Assembly (NCBI GenBank): GCA_000328365.1
Contig: KB306460.1
Coordinates: 136,163 to 200,162 of the forward strand
Source of the DNA: Capitella teleta
Taxonomy: Eukaryota > Annelida > Polychaeta > Capitellidae
Direction: 5' to 3'
Length of the DNA stretch: 64,000 nucleotides
Made by a program: the position numbers and the translations under genes. Positions 15,549 through 28,019 of the stretch are shown here, one piece after another (position 1 is the first letter of the stretch; the number at the start of each line of letters is the position of its first letter). The notes under the pieces are model-generated. The model saw only the letters and a program-made list of their open reading frames with translations, did no database searches and had not been told where the DNA came from.

Positions 15549-16242
15549 CAGGTTGATATAACAGAATTAGCACTATTGTAACAGGAACACACAAACTTGG
15601 TAACAGGGTGAGTAAATTGGGTTTGTTCAACATTGGTACAATGAAGCGTGATTGTGTGCGATGAGGCAGCCTTATTAGGCGCCTGATGCCTTTCTTCCAG
15701 AAAGCAGCAAATCCAACAAGTGCATCGAAATTCCAAAGAGGACAACCATAATAAGATGTGCAGTAGGAGAACAAGTGTTGAATGGTGCTAAAAGAATGGT
15801 GCATGAAATTAGAAAGCAACCCATTGATACGGCTGCATAGTTCTGATTTTGATTTTCTGATGTTGTTTTTGCTCGAGTTCTTTTTCCAATATAGTGACCT
15901 AGATGTATGGCTGTAATTTTTCTTGGGATGATGTTTCCATTTATTGTAATTATAGCACACTCCGTAGGGCCTATAACAATATGTTCACATTTTTGAGCTA
16001 TTAAAAAGTACATCATATTGGAAGGCGAAGTCTTCACATATTGATAAAAAAAACTTCATCCCACTCACGGATGAGACGATGATTGTGACGTCATCTGCGT
16101 AAGCTAGGGAGCCTGTAAAGCGATGGCCAATGTAGCAGCCAGCTTTAGATTCCTGTAGTTCACTCAATAGTTCAATAGATAACACATGGCTGCTGTATAT
16201 GGAACACTTTTCAATTTCTAAATCCTGACTAGCTGTTTTCAT
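15443..16242 (-). mobile_element. LINE reverse-transcriptase fragment with YADD box
   Basis: Minus-strand reading gives LSELQESKAGCYIGHRFTGS and LAYADDVTIIVSSVSGMKFF: the RT catalytic YADD with its following strand. Further on come ITINGNIIPRKITAIHLGHY and, in another frame, CTSYYGCPLWNFDALVGFAA with GIRRLIRLPHRTQSRFIVPM, which is the usual 'YG..LW......W...+R+...LP..T' region after the RT in jockey/CR1-like LINEs. N-terminal RT and endonuclease are absent. A (GT)n tract at 15507-15546 lies at its 3' side and generates a spurious Thr-His frame. Confidence 0.75.
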
Positions 16243-16873
16243 TTCTTAAAAATATTTAGTCAGTTTTTACACAAATTGCCAGATAAGTTAGATCTATTTT
16301 GAAGCTGATCTACTGATTTTGCAAGTCGCCCATTTCTTGTGTGTTGCTTGTGAGAAAAGTTACTGATTAGTTAAGATAGAGGATATTTCCCTCGAGTATG
16401 ATCAAATGAAATCAGAAAATCAGTCACGGTTGCAATATATTTCTAATATATAGATGAATAAATTTGCAAATATATGTACTATGGATCACAATATAACAAC
16501 ATTTGGATTTGAATATTTGAAGATCGGCAGTTCACTACACATAATCACAAGTACAAACAGAGGGTTAGCAAATATATACTTTGATTCGATTCCTTCGTTA
16601 AGCGCAACTATTGTTGAGTGTTATCATTGGTTTCTACATTCGTCTTCGTATATACGTATATCCATGTATCTATATGAAGGGACTTATAATCAACAGTTAA
16701 TCAAATAACAACAGCGCACATAGAAATTACGGAAGAACAAGCAAGTTTGGCCGAAGTCCACGTATTCAGTTCCTTGGTCAAATTCCATAATCATTACCCC
16801 TACTCTGGAGTGATAACATGCTGGTGGTACTTGCTGATTATTTCCATCTTCTTTTCTTAATTTATTCATGACG
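16243..16873. other. Intergenic / 3' flank of the SLC7A gene
   Basis: No gene seen. Just past the transporter stop codon the minus strand reads CATGAATAAATTAAG, supplying an AATAAA poly(A) signal within about 15 bases of the stop. Confidence 0.45.
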
Positions 16874-18934
16874 CTACGGGGATTCCTCTTCACTTATGTC
16901 CCTGAGCTCACTTTTTGGTTGTTGCGGCTGCACCTTTTCTTCGAGCAGTTGTCCGGGAGAGGGCCCGCACATTCCAGGTTCCGGTAATGCACCTTCCGGA
17001 AGCACGTTGCCCGTGCTCGTGCCCGCGTAAGACACGATTTGGCTGTAGGCAGACAGAGGCCGATTTTCCTTGCTTCTTCTGATGCCATATAGGAAGTAGA
17101 TAACGAAGCCTGGTCAAATGCAGCATATTAAAAATATATTAAATTCTAGCATAGTGCACGTACCCAGGGACATCCATATAGCAAGTCGAATCCACGTTAA
17201 ATGGTTCAATTTCATCATCATTGCGATATTGATGAACATACTGAGGCTTGGCACCAATGGTACAAACGGGACCTGAATGACGAAATTGAATAATATTCAG
17301 ATGAAGCAATGTTGCAAGAGAGAGGATACCTGGAATGTGATGAAGCTTTCGTTTTGCTCGTGGGCCAACAGCAGCATAAAAGGTGCGATGATACCAGTGA
17401 CGAAAACGATGAGCAGGATAAGTGCCCACCATGTTGGTTGGGAGACGTAATGGTAACCATGCAGAAGGAGGGCCCAGAAAGCAACCATAAACACGAACAT
17501 AGTGAATACCGCAGCGACCGTTGCCCATCCAGGAGGTAAGTTACTGACATAGGGCAGTCGCGTATAGCGCTCCTTCAGCATGCCAATGTCGCTATGGCTC
17601 TGGGATGTGTGCAAGATGCCCTTCGTATCGCTTGAGTCAATTTCATCTTCTTCGCCAGTTTCTTCTGGTTTCAACTTGAATTGACATTTGTGTGCCGGTT
17701 GGTAGCGAAGAATGATAACACCTGCAGCTACAATGGTGAAACTGAGCAGGGTACCAATGGAAAGGAATTCTACGAGGACGTTGATCTCTACCAGCAGAGC
17801 AAGCAGGCCAGCAATACTTCCGAAGATTACAATTGCCAGGACAGGAGTCTGGGTTTTGGGATTGACTTTGGCAAAGACAGAGAAGAAGAGTCCATCGGAC
17901 GCCATGGAATACACGGACCGTGGAAGAGAGAATATTCCGCCTATCAGTGATGTGGAAATTCCGAACAACGATCCAATAGAAACTGCCAAACGGGCCCAAT
18001 GCATACCACGAGCCTCGAATGCCATAGAGAATGGAGCAGCCATGTCAACAGTGTAATATGGCACCATTAGGGTCAAGCTGGCCGCGCCTCCAATGTACAA
18101 CAGAGAGACAATGAGCATAGCAAAGCCGGTGGCAATTGGGATCGACTTATCCGGGTGCTGGGCTTCTTCCCCTGCGACTGCAATGCCTTCAAATCCGATG
18201 TACGCATAAAAGCAAGTTGCAGCACCCGCGAAAACCCCAGCGAAGCCATTTGGAAAGAAACCTCCATGTTCAGGATCTGTCCAGTTTCTACCATCGCTGA
18301 GGGACAGTCCAACCGCAATAATGAGCAGAATGACCATCAGGTTAATAACGGTGAAAACGCTGTTGACGTTGGTTGATACCTTGGCTCCAGCAGCGATGAA
18401 GATCATCACAAAAAAGACCATCAATAGAGCAATGAAGTCTGGATAGTTACTGATCCAGGGTCCTCCATGCAGTACTCCGATGTGCGTCAGGGTCCCATTC
18501 TTGATGGCACCGTCAAAGATTGCGTCAAAAGACCCGCTCCAAGCGCGAGCGACTGACGCAACTCCAAGCATGTGCTCCAGAATGATGTTCCAACCTATAA
18601 TGAAGGCCCAGATCTCCCCCATAGTAACGTAGGTGTATGTGTATGCTGATCCAGCCTTTGGGACTCTTGCGCCGAATTCAGCATAGCAGAGAGATGAGAG
18701 TGTTGCAGCAACGCCAGCCACCATAAAGGAAATGATGGAGGCGGGACCAGCAACTTCGCGAACAACGGTTCCAGTCAAGACGAATAGCCCAGCCCCCACC
18801 ATGTGTCCAATGCCCAAAAGCAGAAGGTCCATGGTGTTGAGGCAGCGCCGAAGAGGGGTGTCCATGAGGTCATTCTCCAGCTGCTTCTTACGGTTAATTG
18901 TTGACAGGAAATTCGACATCTCCCACACCACCAT
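16874..18934 (-). CDS. Cationic amino-acid transporter, SLC7A1-4 (CAT) family
   Basis: Predicted plasma-membrane carrier for arginine, lysine and ornithine. Three coding exons, 18934-17330, 17272-17164 and 17109-16874, join in phase to 649 codons, the usual CAT length (about 620-660). Exon 1 holds the APC-superfamily core: LLLGIGHMVGAGLFVLTGTV as first membrane helix with the GAG substrate-binding motif, then AEFGARVPKAGSAYTYTYVT, CFYAYIGFEGIAVAGEEAQH in helix 6, and SLPRSVYSMASDGLFFSVFA. CATs differ from other SLC7 members by having 14 helices; helices 11-14 are seen around WATVAAVFTMFVFMVAFWAL, TWWALILLIVFVTGIIAPFM, FINIAMMMKLNHLTWIRLAI and FVIYFLYGIR. The C-terminal tail is hydrophilic. 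A 3' splice site at 18962/18963 (TTCTGCTTGCAG) upstream of the start shows a non-coding first exon. I take ATG 18934; ATG 18919 is an alternative five codons later. Confidence 0.95.
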
Positions 18935-19307
18935 TTTGATCACGCCTGCTGATCACGTCGCTCTGCAAGCAGAAAAATGGGTTCCTGTTAGGATTTACAT
19001 TAAGATGATTGCGACAGGCATGTACGTGCGTATTTGTCAAGATGCTGCATACGACTGATATCGCATAATTTTCACGTACGTTATTGTATCTCAATTCTAT
19101 ATGCATGTATACTGCATAATTATGTGTTTCGCTTTTGTGTTATAAAATAAATGATCATTGAATCGATTAATCAAGGCCATACTAATATATGCTATGTACT
19201 CCATTGTTATATACATTCGTCACAAAATAATTCAAACCATGATTGATAATTTAGCATAACATGTACACTGGAAACGTTTCCAATCGCTCAGGAAAGGCTC
19301 CATCCAG

Positions 19308-19440
19308 GTAGCTCAATTTGATACATGTCTCCTATTCTCAGCACGTTCTCCTCCCAACGTGAACTTAGAATGCATGCATCCCTTGAGTCTCGCGTGATAA
19401 TTGTCCAATCTTGGGTGTCCAATTCTTGCTTACTCGTCTT
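19308..19440 (+). repeat. Direct repeat block, copy A
   Basis: Starts GCTCAATTTGATACATGTCT and runs through CTCCTATTCTCAGCACGTTC to TTGTCCAATCTTGG. About 130 bases that match the block at 20596-20726 with scattered differences. Neither copy has coding capacity. Confidence 0.7.
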
Positions 19441-20595
19441 AACTTGCTAATTAGATTGCAAATCTTCACAGTAATTATAGTAATTGAATCATGGAGAAAC
19501 ATGTATCATAATTATATCGTGCAGGGTTGTTTGTATAACTTGACTTCATGTATCAAACTAGATCTAGTTTACCTCGTGAACTTTATGTACTATTTTTGCA
19601 TTCATCGTCGTAGAATGTAGATTAGCAACGAGAGATTTGTCGCTGCTTTTAATTGTCTCCAAACTTCAAAGACAGTATTGTGGGGTTTTCACTCATATAT
19701 GACCACAACTATAGGCTTCCTTCCTTTTGGAACAAGCCCGTGTCTTGAGTTCGGGGCAATATTGGCGCATCAATAATGCAGGACGTGTAATCCAAAGACC
19801 AAAGAGGTGTTTACTTATTTTTGCATGGATGCGTTCTGCTCTTAAACATCGATCTATTGGTTAATTGATTAATCACCAAGGAATACTGAAGTGACAAGAA
19901 TGGTGAATGGTCATCGAGATCGAAACCCCGGTGATTTTCTTTTTCGATCTATAAGACGATCCCGAAAAGTCATGAGATGTTGCGGCCGCCCTACATGGTA
20001 ACTCTATCGCAGCTGCATGGTTGACAGCAAATAATTATTATTAGCAAAACAGTTCTCAGGGATCACGAAGCATCCCTGCTGATCTGATGGACAATTCAAT
20101 ATAGAGGCCTCGCAATCTTGAACCCTATAAAGAGATGACCTGTACGTGAAGGACAGCTCGTGGCGTATATTAGATTCGTATGATTTATCTTGAGGATTAT
20201 ATTGCCGTTCTGTGCGTGATCAGCTGGGAGATAGTGCATCGGGGCAACCTCAGTGCGTCACATCTCGTAATGTGATTAGCTTCCGCTGTCTCTCGGCTTA
20301 TCGTGTTTTGATATATTCATGAAATGGGAATTATTACGTGTAGATATCCAATCATCAATGACGTCGACAATATAATAAATTTTATAGTTACTATAACTTA
20401 CGGTTTATTGTTAATTTTCTAACGGGGGTCGTGTCATAATGGTAATTAATTGCACTTGCGTGTGTGACAAATTAACACGTTTCTAACTCTCGGTTCAAGC
20501 ATGCACTTAAGGTACCTTCCATGACTATACTTACATGCGAGGTGTCTTTCTGACCACGCCTCTAATTTCCCGTGAGGATCTCGTAAGTCTGCGGT

Positions 20596-20726
20596 GGCTC
20601 AATTTGATACATTTCTCCTATTCCCAGCAAGTTCCCCTCCCTACCTGAACGTATAATTCATGCACCCCTAGAGTATAGCGGGATAGTTGCCCAATCTTGG
20701 ATTTCAATGCAAGTCTTGCTTATATA
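20596..20726 (+). repeat. Direct repeat block, copy B
   Basis: GCTCAATTTGATACATTTCT onward matches copy A at 19308 in the same orientation, about 1.29 kb apart. Both end near a CCAATCTTGG box. A local duplication or two copies of a dispersed element. Confidence 0.7.
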
Positions 20727-23589
20727 CGCAGTTCGACTTGTTCATTTGACAGGAAATTTTCACAGTATAGTCTTTGAATAATATTAAATCACTTGTTATA
20801 AATTACGTAGCATCGATTAAAATGTACATGACCTAATTCATGTTTCACTGATTACTCAACATGCAATTTTGAATCTTAACGTGTAAAGACACGTACGTAC
20901 CCCATACCGAGGCATCAGGCGTTCAGGTCCCGAGATTGGAACACAATATGCCGTCTGCTTGACCACTATAATGGGATCCATAGTTTCCGCCTCAAAGGAT
21001 TACTTTGCTCGAAGCATACACGGGACTCATTATTCGAGGCTTAATTGCTGTCTGAAGCAGTACACAGAAGGACATGTTTGTCTTCTGTGATGTCCGTCTC
21101 CTTTCCGGGAAAGGTGTTCCAATACAACAATGTCTGCTTATATCGCGTAGGGCTTTTTAAATAAACACAAAATTATGCAGTTTGGCCTTGAATTTAATGT
21201 CTCGATGCATAATAGATTGCTCTCTCTATATATGCTTTGCTTCACAATTACTAAATGTCAGATAAAGAAATTGAGCACTGTCTATGTATACTAAGACAGC
21301 AGAACAAGGGAGGGAGGAGAGCATTCATGTTCATATCAACAACCTGAGAGCATTTGAGTCACCACTTTGGTGTCTTTGGGAAGAGACGAGTGTTGGGCTG
21401 CTGTGTTTAACACGGCGGGGCAATTGGAAGGAAGGTCACCCACAGACGGCACCTATGCACCCAAGTTGGTTGTGTCGGCATTTTAGCACAATATACCTGC
21501 TCCTGATAATACCTGGAAAACTACTTTATTGTGTTTTACGCGTATTAATTTTATGAAGTTTGTTTAACGTTGCGTGGATTCATTGGACATAATTATGTCT
21601 GTACAAATCAATGATTAGAAGCATCAATATGTATCCGTCGGCTTGATGTACGTATTGGCACCGATCAATTTGTTACACACATCAAAGCTACATCAGCTGC
21701 CCACACAATAGGGGAATTGAGTTGAATAGGAAAGCGTTACAGTGACCACGTATGGCATGCGACGCAGAGGTCAGAACAATGCTGACATATTGTCCGTTCA
21801 CGTCTTCATACCAATGGTGCTGATAATTTATTCGAAAGTTTGGGGCGATTTTTAGCCCAGCCTAACTTTTACCTTGTGCAATATTGATCAGGTGCGTGCC
21901 CCAGTTGCCCCAGACAAACAGAGCGTGACGAGCTAGTTGCCTTGGATTCCAGATCCAATCATGCATAGCCCTGAATTATTATGACGATGAATTACGTACA
22001 ACGTTGAGGGCATCACAAAAGACCCAAATGCATGCAGCCAACATGTTATATCGTAAGACAAGACTCATCATTTGTAATACAAATCCCCCAGCTTCATTTC
22101 TATGATCGATGACAAGATCATTGGTGATTGAGTATAGGTTCTCAATGCGTGTAGATCGTTTCTGATTTCAGATTAAGCATGTGAAGTCACCACTAACCAG
22201 TTGACACACTTTCTCAGAGATGCATTAGTTCCCTCATTATTCCATGCTCGCATGCATATGTGTTCAAATCGGTGAATGCTTTAATTGTGCTAGGAACACG
22301 TAAAAAGATGTTCTTAAATGTCGAATTTATGCATATATCTTCATGCATATGGCATTCAAAGATTCTTGCTATTCTATGTAATTATCTCTTACCATTGAGA
22401 AACGCAGCAACTAATTTCATGTGTATATATATTGTGTACATTAATTTAATATAACGATGCTTGATCGGTCTTGTCACTGACAATTTTTCCGTGCAAGGTT
22501 TGTTTTTCCCTTTCTTAATTATCTCCAACAGATATACCATATTTATCCATTTCTGTCATCTCTCAAACTGTTGCTTCGACGTTCTCGGACCATCAATCTA
22601 ACAAAAACTAAAAACCAACAAACATGCTACAGAGCGACCGCAGTTGTCCCACCGGATCCAATCACCCGAACCATGTGCGTTGTTTAAGTAGCACTGTTAC
22701 GGCCCGACTGTAATTTTCTTCTCCACTCGGTGCTCGTGGATCATATATAATTACGCTAACGACATATCAAGTTTACATATGGTCACATATCTATACGAGA
22801 GTGGACACTATAGCTGTGCGTACTGTAAATGTATGTACAAAGAGGTGCAATCAATAGTTAGCCTTCCGCCACGACGTTTCTGCAAGACCTGCTCCCAGGG
22901 AATCGATAAAATGTTTATTCTAGACTTGGTCGCGGCGTTGTCCGTCTCTGAGCTACATCTGACTGTAACTCGGTTGTCGATTGTCATCAACCATGCACAA
23001 TTACAACGGGAAAGCGTGCGGTCGAATGGCATGAGCGTAATTACAGAAATGACAGCATTGGTTAGAGCGGAATGTGTGTGTTACAGTGCTGATAATATTC
23101 TATAGAGTTATATTGCACCAAACTGAAGAGTGTCTTCACGGAATGATTGATGGCGTCTAACTGCATTAGGAGATTCGATCTTGCTGGTATCAGGGAGGAT
23201 TGATCGCTGCCCGCAAGGGGCATTCCTTCCTGTGTGATTCGAAGCAGGAGAAAAATCCACCCCCGCAATTACTCTGCCAACACTCAAACGCTGCTCGTGA
23301 ATACGGTGCCATGCGACCTTCGCGAGATCGACCTTCGAGATTCGCGCGAATATGGCAACTTCAGAGCGGTCTTTGTTTGCATGGCATATGCACGAGACAT
23401 TGCTCCTCCTCCTTCTGCTAGCCTGCTGCCCAAAAATTACATCGACCGATAAACAGCAACAAGTATTGCTATCGAGAGAGTGCTATATATAATGATGCCC
23501 GAGAAAAAGAAATCATAACTGTGGTATGTAGTAGCATGGTATAAAATCTAATTTTAAAATATTCAATGCAATGCGTGAATACTACCATA

Positions 23590-23910
23590 AGTACTCACCG
23601 TTTAAATGACGTGTCCCATGCGCTTATAGATCCAGGCCCCAGAGCACTATACCCTTCAGACGCTCCGCTCCCGTTTGCAACAGTGCTAAAGCAGCTCTGA
23701 AAGAGCAGCCCCGGCCTCCACCCCCGCTGCACTGTACACGCCGCGGAGCGACAACCCCGTTTCCATGGCAACACGCAGAAAACTCTGAATGACAATCGTA
23801 AGGCGGCACCCGATGCCCGTAATAATGCCAACTCGGTGGTGGTGGGGGGGCGAGTAGGGAGGCGTTATGCAGGCAATATCCCACTCTCCTTTGAGGGAGC
23901 GACAATCACG
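23590..23910 (-). promoter_or_regulatory. GC-rich island with minus-strand donor; candidate first exon of the SLC7A gene
   Basis: About 300 bases much richer in G and C, including several CpGs, than the AT-rich surroundings. On the minus strand it ends with TTTAAACG and a near-consensus donor GTGAGTAC at 23598. The SLC7A coding exon far downstream needs an upstream non-coding exon on the same strand. Linking the two would make a 4.6 kb intron. Inferred from position and splice sites only. Confidence 0.4.
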
Positions 23911-24679
23911 CGATTAAGTGTAATTAAGGGGCTTACGATAGACCCGGCTGCACCGATCTTGGTCGCCGAGTATGGACGTTGGGGCTTTTGGCCCTGACAG
24001 GTAAAGTCATTAATCAAGGTTGCAGGAGACTTTTTCTTGCTTGCATAGTCCACGCTTTTCCACCTGTTGCCGTCTTGAAACGAGGGTTGATTGCAACTGT
24101 AGACGATCTACATCATTTAGTATTAATTTTATGGTATGTGTACATGTGCATGTGTATATGGTATGCTATCCATCTCGCCCTATCCCTTGGCATACTTTTA
24201 ACACCTTCAACAGAACGATTGTGTGATAATTCGGTGAATATGTTGATATCAGCATGCATCAGCATATATCAGCACGGACCATGCTGCTGATAACTCATGA
24301 CAGTATGCTAGACAGAATAGCTCATTACACATGTACGGTGCATTGCGGACTGCCCGCTTCGCAAGATCAATATTATGGTATCGTTTCTTCAATACAGCTC
24401 GCATTAATTTATTGATAATTATGTCCGCGTGGGCTACCACATATAGCACCGATTATAACCTCCACTGATTGCCTGCGTGATTTGAAATGGATTTCCTCTC
24501 TTGCAATATGTCTTGGTGTAATGATGAAAGACAAGTTATGACCTAAGACATATGTACTCGTGTAGTGCAGTTCGGTCAGTTCGACGCACATGTAACGTGG
24601 CGATCAAGCATGACGGCATTAATATGCAATTGACTGAATGACTCAATTAATTAGTATGCCAGGAGAGTATTCAGATATT

Positions 24680-24723
24680 AAAAAAAAAATAATAATAATA
24701 CATGTAATAAAAAAAAATCATAA

Positions 24724-24770
<47 letters not shown>

Positions 24771-25345
24771 CATAAGTTAACTAATTAATTAGCTTATTAA
24801 TTAATTGTGTGGTTGAGGTGATCGCAACCAGTTTGATTCTGCTTCGCTGCATGCTGACCGCGCCGCCGCCAACACTGCCCTCAAGCCGGCATTTCGGGCA
24901 GAGCAACGGCGAGGTGCGGACGACGTGCAGTGAAGCAGACTCAGATTGTAAGTGTATTCAATTGTTACTGTATTTACTTATTAATTGTTGTGAATTGTTG
25001 TTACAGTTTTGGACCTCACTCTCTCACTCACTCACTCGATTTGAAATCATCATTAAAGGAGCGTATACAAAAACTGAGTCGATGTTCATGTACATCTACC
25101 GCAAGTCTGCAACCACAAATTGATTAATCAATTAATTGATAAGCTAATTAATTAATCAATTAATTACTAAGCTAAATAATTACTTCATTAATAAAAACTT
25201 TAATTATTTACTCATACAATTAATCAATTAATTACTCAATTAATTAATCAATTAATCAGTCATTTAATTAATTGCTTTCTTTCTTTCTTGATTAATTAAT
25301 TAATTAATTAATTAATTAATTAATTAATCGATTAATTAATTACGA

Positions 25346-25417
<72 letters not shown>

Positions 25418-25425
25418 AATGAATG
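24680..25425. repeat. Cluster of simple repeats
   Basis: An (AAT/AAAT)n tract at about 24680-24770, a run of overlapping TTAATTAA palindromes at about 25115-25340 that could extrude as cruciforms, and a (GAAA)n tract at about 25343-25420. A GC-richer island at 24840-24950 lies between them. Confidence 0.85.
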
Positions 25426-25429
25426 CTGT

Positions 25430-26625
25430 ACGTTCGTAGTATTATTATAATTATGAGGAAAATATATTATTATTCACTTCAATTTGACCACTCCACCTCA
25501 CAATTAATGTTACATATAATTATATGCATATGGCCCGGCAGACAACGAAACCCTAATAATTATCGATGTAGGAGTTATCCTCATTAATTATTCATGTAGA
25601 ATACAATTATATATATGAGAAGAATGAATATGGATGTCCTAACTAAGCTAGATCTTAGTAGATGTGTGCTATATTATGGACTAACTACTCAATGAATAAT
25701 CAATGTAATGGCTTGTGAAATTGTGCATATACTTAGAACTGCAGGATTTTGACCGTCTTTAACAACAGCTCGCGAAAACTAATTATGCATCAATAGAAGT
25801 TAAATTGTGCAATGAGTGCAAGTCAATCACCATCCCATTCACTTGCTTAAACTACATTTGTCCAATGCTATATCATATGGCTTGGTTATAACTGCCTTGC
25901 ATTTTGCAAACGAGATTACCGATCAGCGTAAAGCATAATTTATAACTCGTCACCGTCCACTGCCGCCGATCTCTCTGAAGTTTGATGACCAATGTGGTCA
26001 ATCTGTAGCTCTGTTGGTACAATCGAGTATTCGGACATTGTAACAAGGAGCTTGTGTTATTTAACCTTGTATGTATAGAATTTGCTGTAGGAATTCTGCG
26101 GTAAGTACGTTATGAATGACCGGGAAATGACGCTATGAACTAACAAAAGATTGGTTTCCGGAAATTTCCGAAAGACGCCGACCAAAGCCGAAGGCAACCG
26201 CTAATGACCTGCTTCCGAGACGCGTAGAAAGGTAATCAAACGTTGAAATACACGCGATTTGTGTGAAATGCCGCTATAAATGAATGTCCCACAATCAAAA
26301 AATGTCTCAGTACTTCTTTCCGCAATGTTTGCGGAAGAATGTATGCGTTGAGGCCATTATATGAGGGGGCCGGTTGGGCGATAATAGATGCTTGAGTGTC
26401 GCCATTTATATTTCAAGAGTCGCACGCCGAACCGGACTAACAAAGCACGCAAGCTTCACAGGTCACCTCATTGTTAATTCCCGTTACACGTTTTTTTCTC
26501 TTGGATTCTTGGTCAACTATTCGAGTGCCGTACATTGATTTAGAGTATAATGTACCTCGTCTTTTTCATTAAATATCTGAATTCTTTAATCAATGTTGAA
26601 TGTAATTAATTCTAAATTAGACTTA
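25430..26625. other. Intergenic, no gene seen
   Basis: Mostly AT-rich. Around 26005-26060 the phrase TAGCTCTGTTGGTACAATCG resembles a pol III A box and may be a worn tRNA-type SINE, but no B box follows. A moderately GC-rich part at 26120-26450 holds no open frame of note. Confidence 0.35.
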
Positions 26626-26628
26626 GAG

Positions 26629-26943
26629 CTGGCCGATTCATGAAAAAGGCTGAATCGCCGAAGCCGAAGCTTTGGAAGTCTATTATTTGCCCGAACCAAA
26701 GCCGAAGCCAAATCATTTGTAACTTCTGTACTGAAACATCCTCCCTGTGCAGTATGCTTGCCTAGATAAAAATCCTCTAATTCTACCTTTTATGTCACAA
26801 TACTGTTGAATACTCACACAATATGTGGTTTCTCTTCTTATAAATCCTGCGTGAGTACATGCACAGGCCTGTGTACCCTGGGAGAGAGTTTGAAAATCAT
26901 GAATTGGAAGTATTATCCCTCCCTGAATAGTTGTGATTGTGGG

Positions 26944-26974
<31 letters not shown>

Positions 26975-27707
26975 AATCCCTACAGTCACAACTTTTTATT
27001 ATTAGAATCTTGTGTTTGTAGAACAGTGCAGGATATGTTAGTGCTTTATATTAACTTTACAAGAGGATAAGCACATGTACCAGTTCATGCACTATCACAG
27101 GTGAACTACTATAGTATTTACCTAGATGTACCTCATCCCCCCATGATAGCCTATGCTGCCACGTTTTTGCCATTAAAACCAAACTCTTTGTGATATTTCA
27201 TCATACTAATTTCATGCACTAGTAGATCTAATGGGTCAGAGGGATTACAGTCATTACATAATCACCGGCAAGAAACAAATACTCGCTAGTATAAAGAGCG
27301 TTATGAAATTGGGAGTATTGATAACCTGAATATGCTCCTGTACTGTAGCCTTGTACTGTAGCTCCTGTACTGTAGCCTGTACTGTAGCAGATATCGCTCG
27401 CTGTGCATGCGAGCGAGCAGCGTACGCGGAGAAGGGGGAGTGGATGGGATGCAGTCTCAATGCTGCGGGTCGCCTGTAGTCTTTAATTGAGCCGCCGCCT
27501 TGTTTACTGTGCCGTTTAGCGGGAGGGGGGGGGTAAGATTTCAGTTAATGGTAATTGACATGGTCTTTGTCTTTGAAGCGTTAACACTCGTCGAGAGTTA
27601 TCTCTGTCGACTATTGAGATTGTTTTCACAGGTTTTGAAGACATGAAATGAATTAAATGCTGAGAATGTTTTTTCCACTATTCGGGTCAACTACTCAGTT
27701 AAAACAC

Positions 27708-27771
<64 letters not shown>

Positions 27772-27975
27772 TTTATTTTTGCAAATGAGTTTGCACATTT
27801 ATAAGAAGAAGAAGAAAGAAAAAAAAAAAAAAAACAAAAAAAACAAACAAACAAACAAACAAAGAAAAACAAAAAACAAAGAAAACGAACAAACAAACAA
27901 AGGTTGGAATAACGAAGCTTCGGCGATACCCCGTTATTCGCCGAATAACGAATCCGAATATTCACCCAGCCCTAG
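26629..27975. mobile_element. hAT-like non-autonomous element (candidate)
   Basis: Left end TAGAGCTGGCCGATTCATG and the inverted right end TAGGGCTGGGTGAATATTCG are similar, start with the TAGRGCTGG form typical of hAT ends, and both lead into sub-terminal runs of GCCGAAGC / TTCGGC. No transposase between them. The interior has a poly(A) tract (26942-26973) and a (TA)n tract (27709-27769). I cannot make out a clean 8-base target duplication, so the boundaries are tentative and two separate solo ends remain possible. Confidence 0.5.
27334..27388 (+). repeat. Four copies of TACTGTAGC
   Basis: CTCCTGTACTGTAGCCTTG-type units with TACTGTAGC four times in 55 bases, followed by a small inverted repeat (CGCTCGC ... 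GCGAGCG) and a GC-rich stretch with CpGs to about 27530. It is the likely promoter neighbourhood of the SAP/RRM gene. Confidence 0.6.
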
Positions 27976-28019
27976 CTTCAATATTTGCTCTGCTTCAGAT
28001 TTGACCAGTGAACCAGACC

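Larger units (their letters stand above)
18963..23590. other. Long non-coding stretch, probably 5' intron of the SLC7A gene
   Basis: 4.6 kb with no protein I can recognise; open frames of 60-108 codons here show no coding character. It contains the two related blocks at 19308 and 20596. Given the acceptor at 18962 and the candidate donor at 23599, the simplest reading is one long first intron, unusual beside the tiny introns elsewhere. Confidence 0.45.

Noticed and set aside
15443-15960. Frames with Thr-His repeats
   Set aside because: Produced by reading through a (GT)n microsatellite beside a LINE fragment.
22779-23105. 108-codon frame with several cysteines (MVTYLYESGHYSCAYCKCMY)
   Set aside because: No splice context, no family, and cysteine spacing does not fit a zinc or disulfide domain I know.
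26005-26060. Possible tRNA-type SINE (TAGCTCTGTTGGTAC)
   Set aside because: Only an A-box-like phrase; no B box or shared body, so kept as a remark only.
27699-27965. Frame with Ile-Tyr and Phe/Cys repeats
   Set aside because: Translation of (TA)n and GAAA-type simple repeats.
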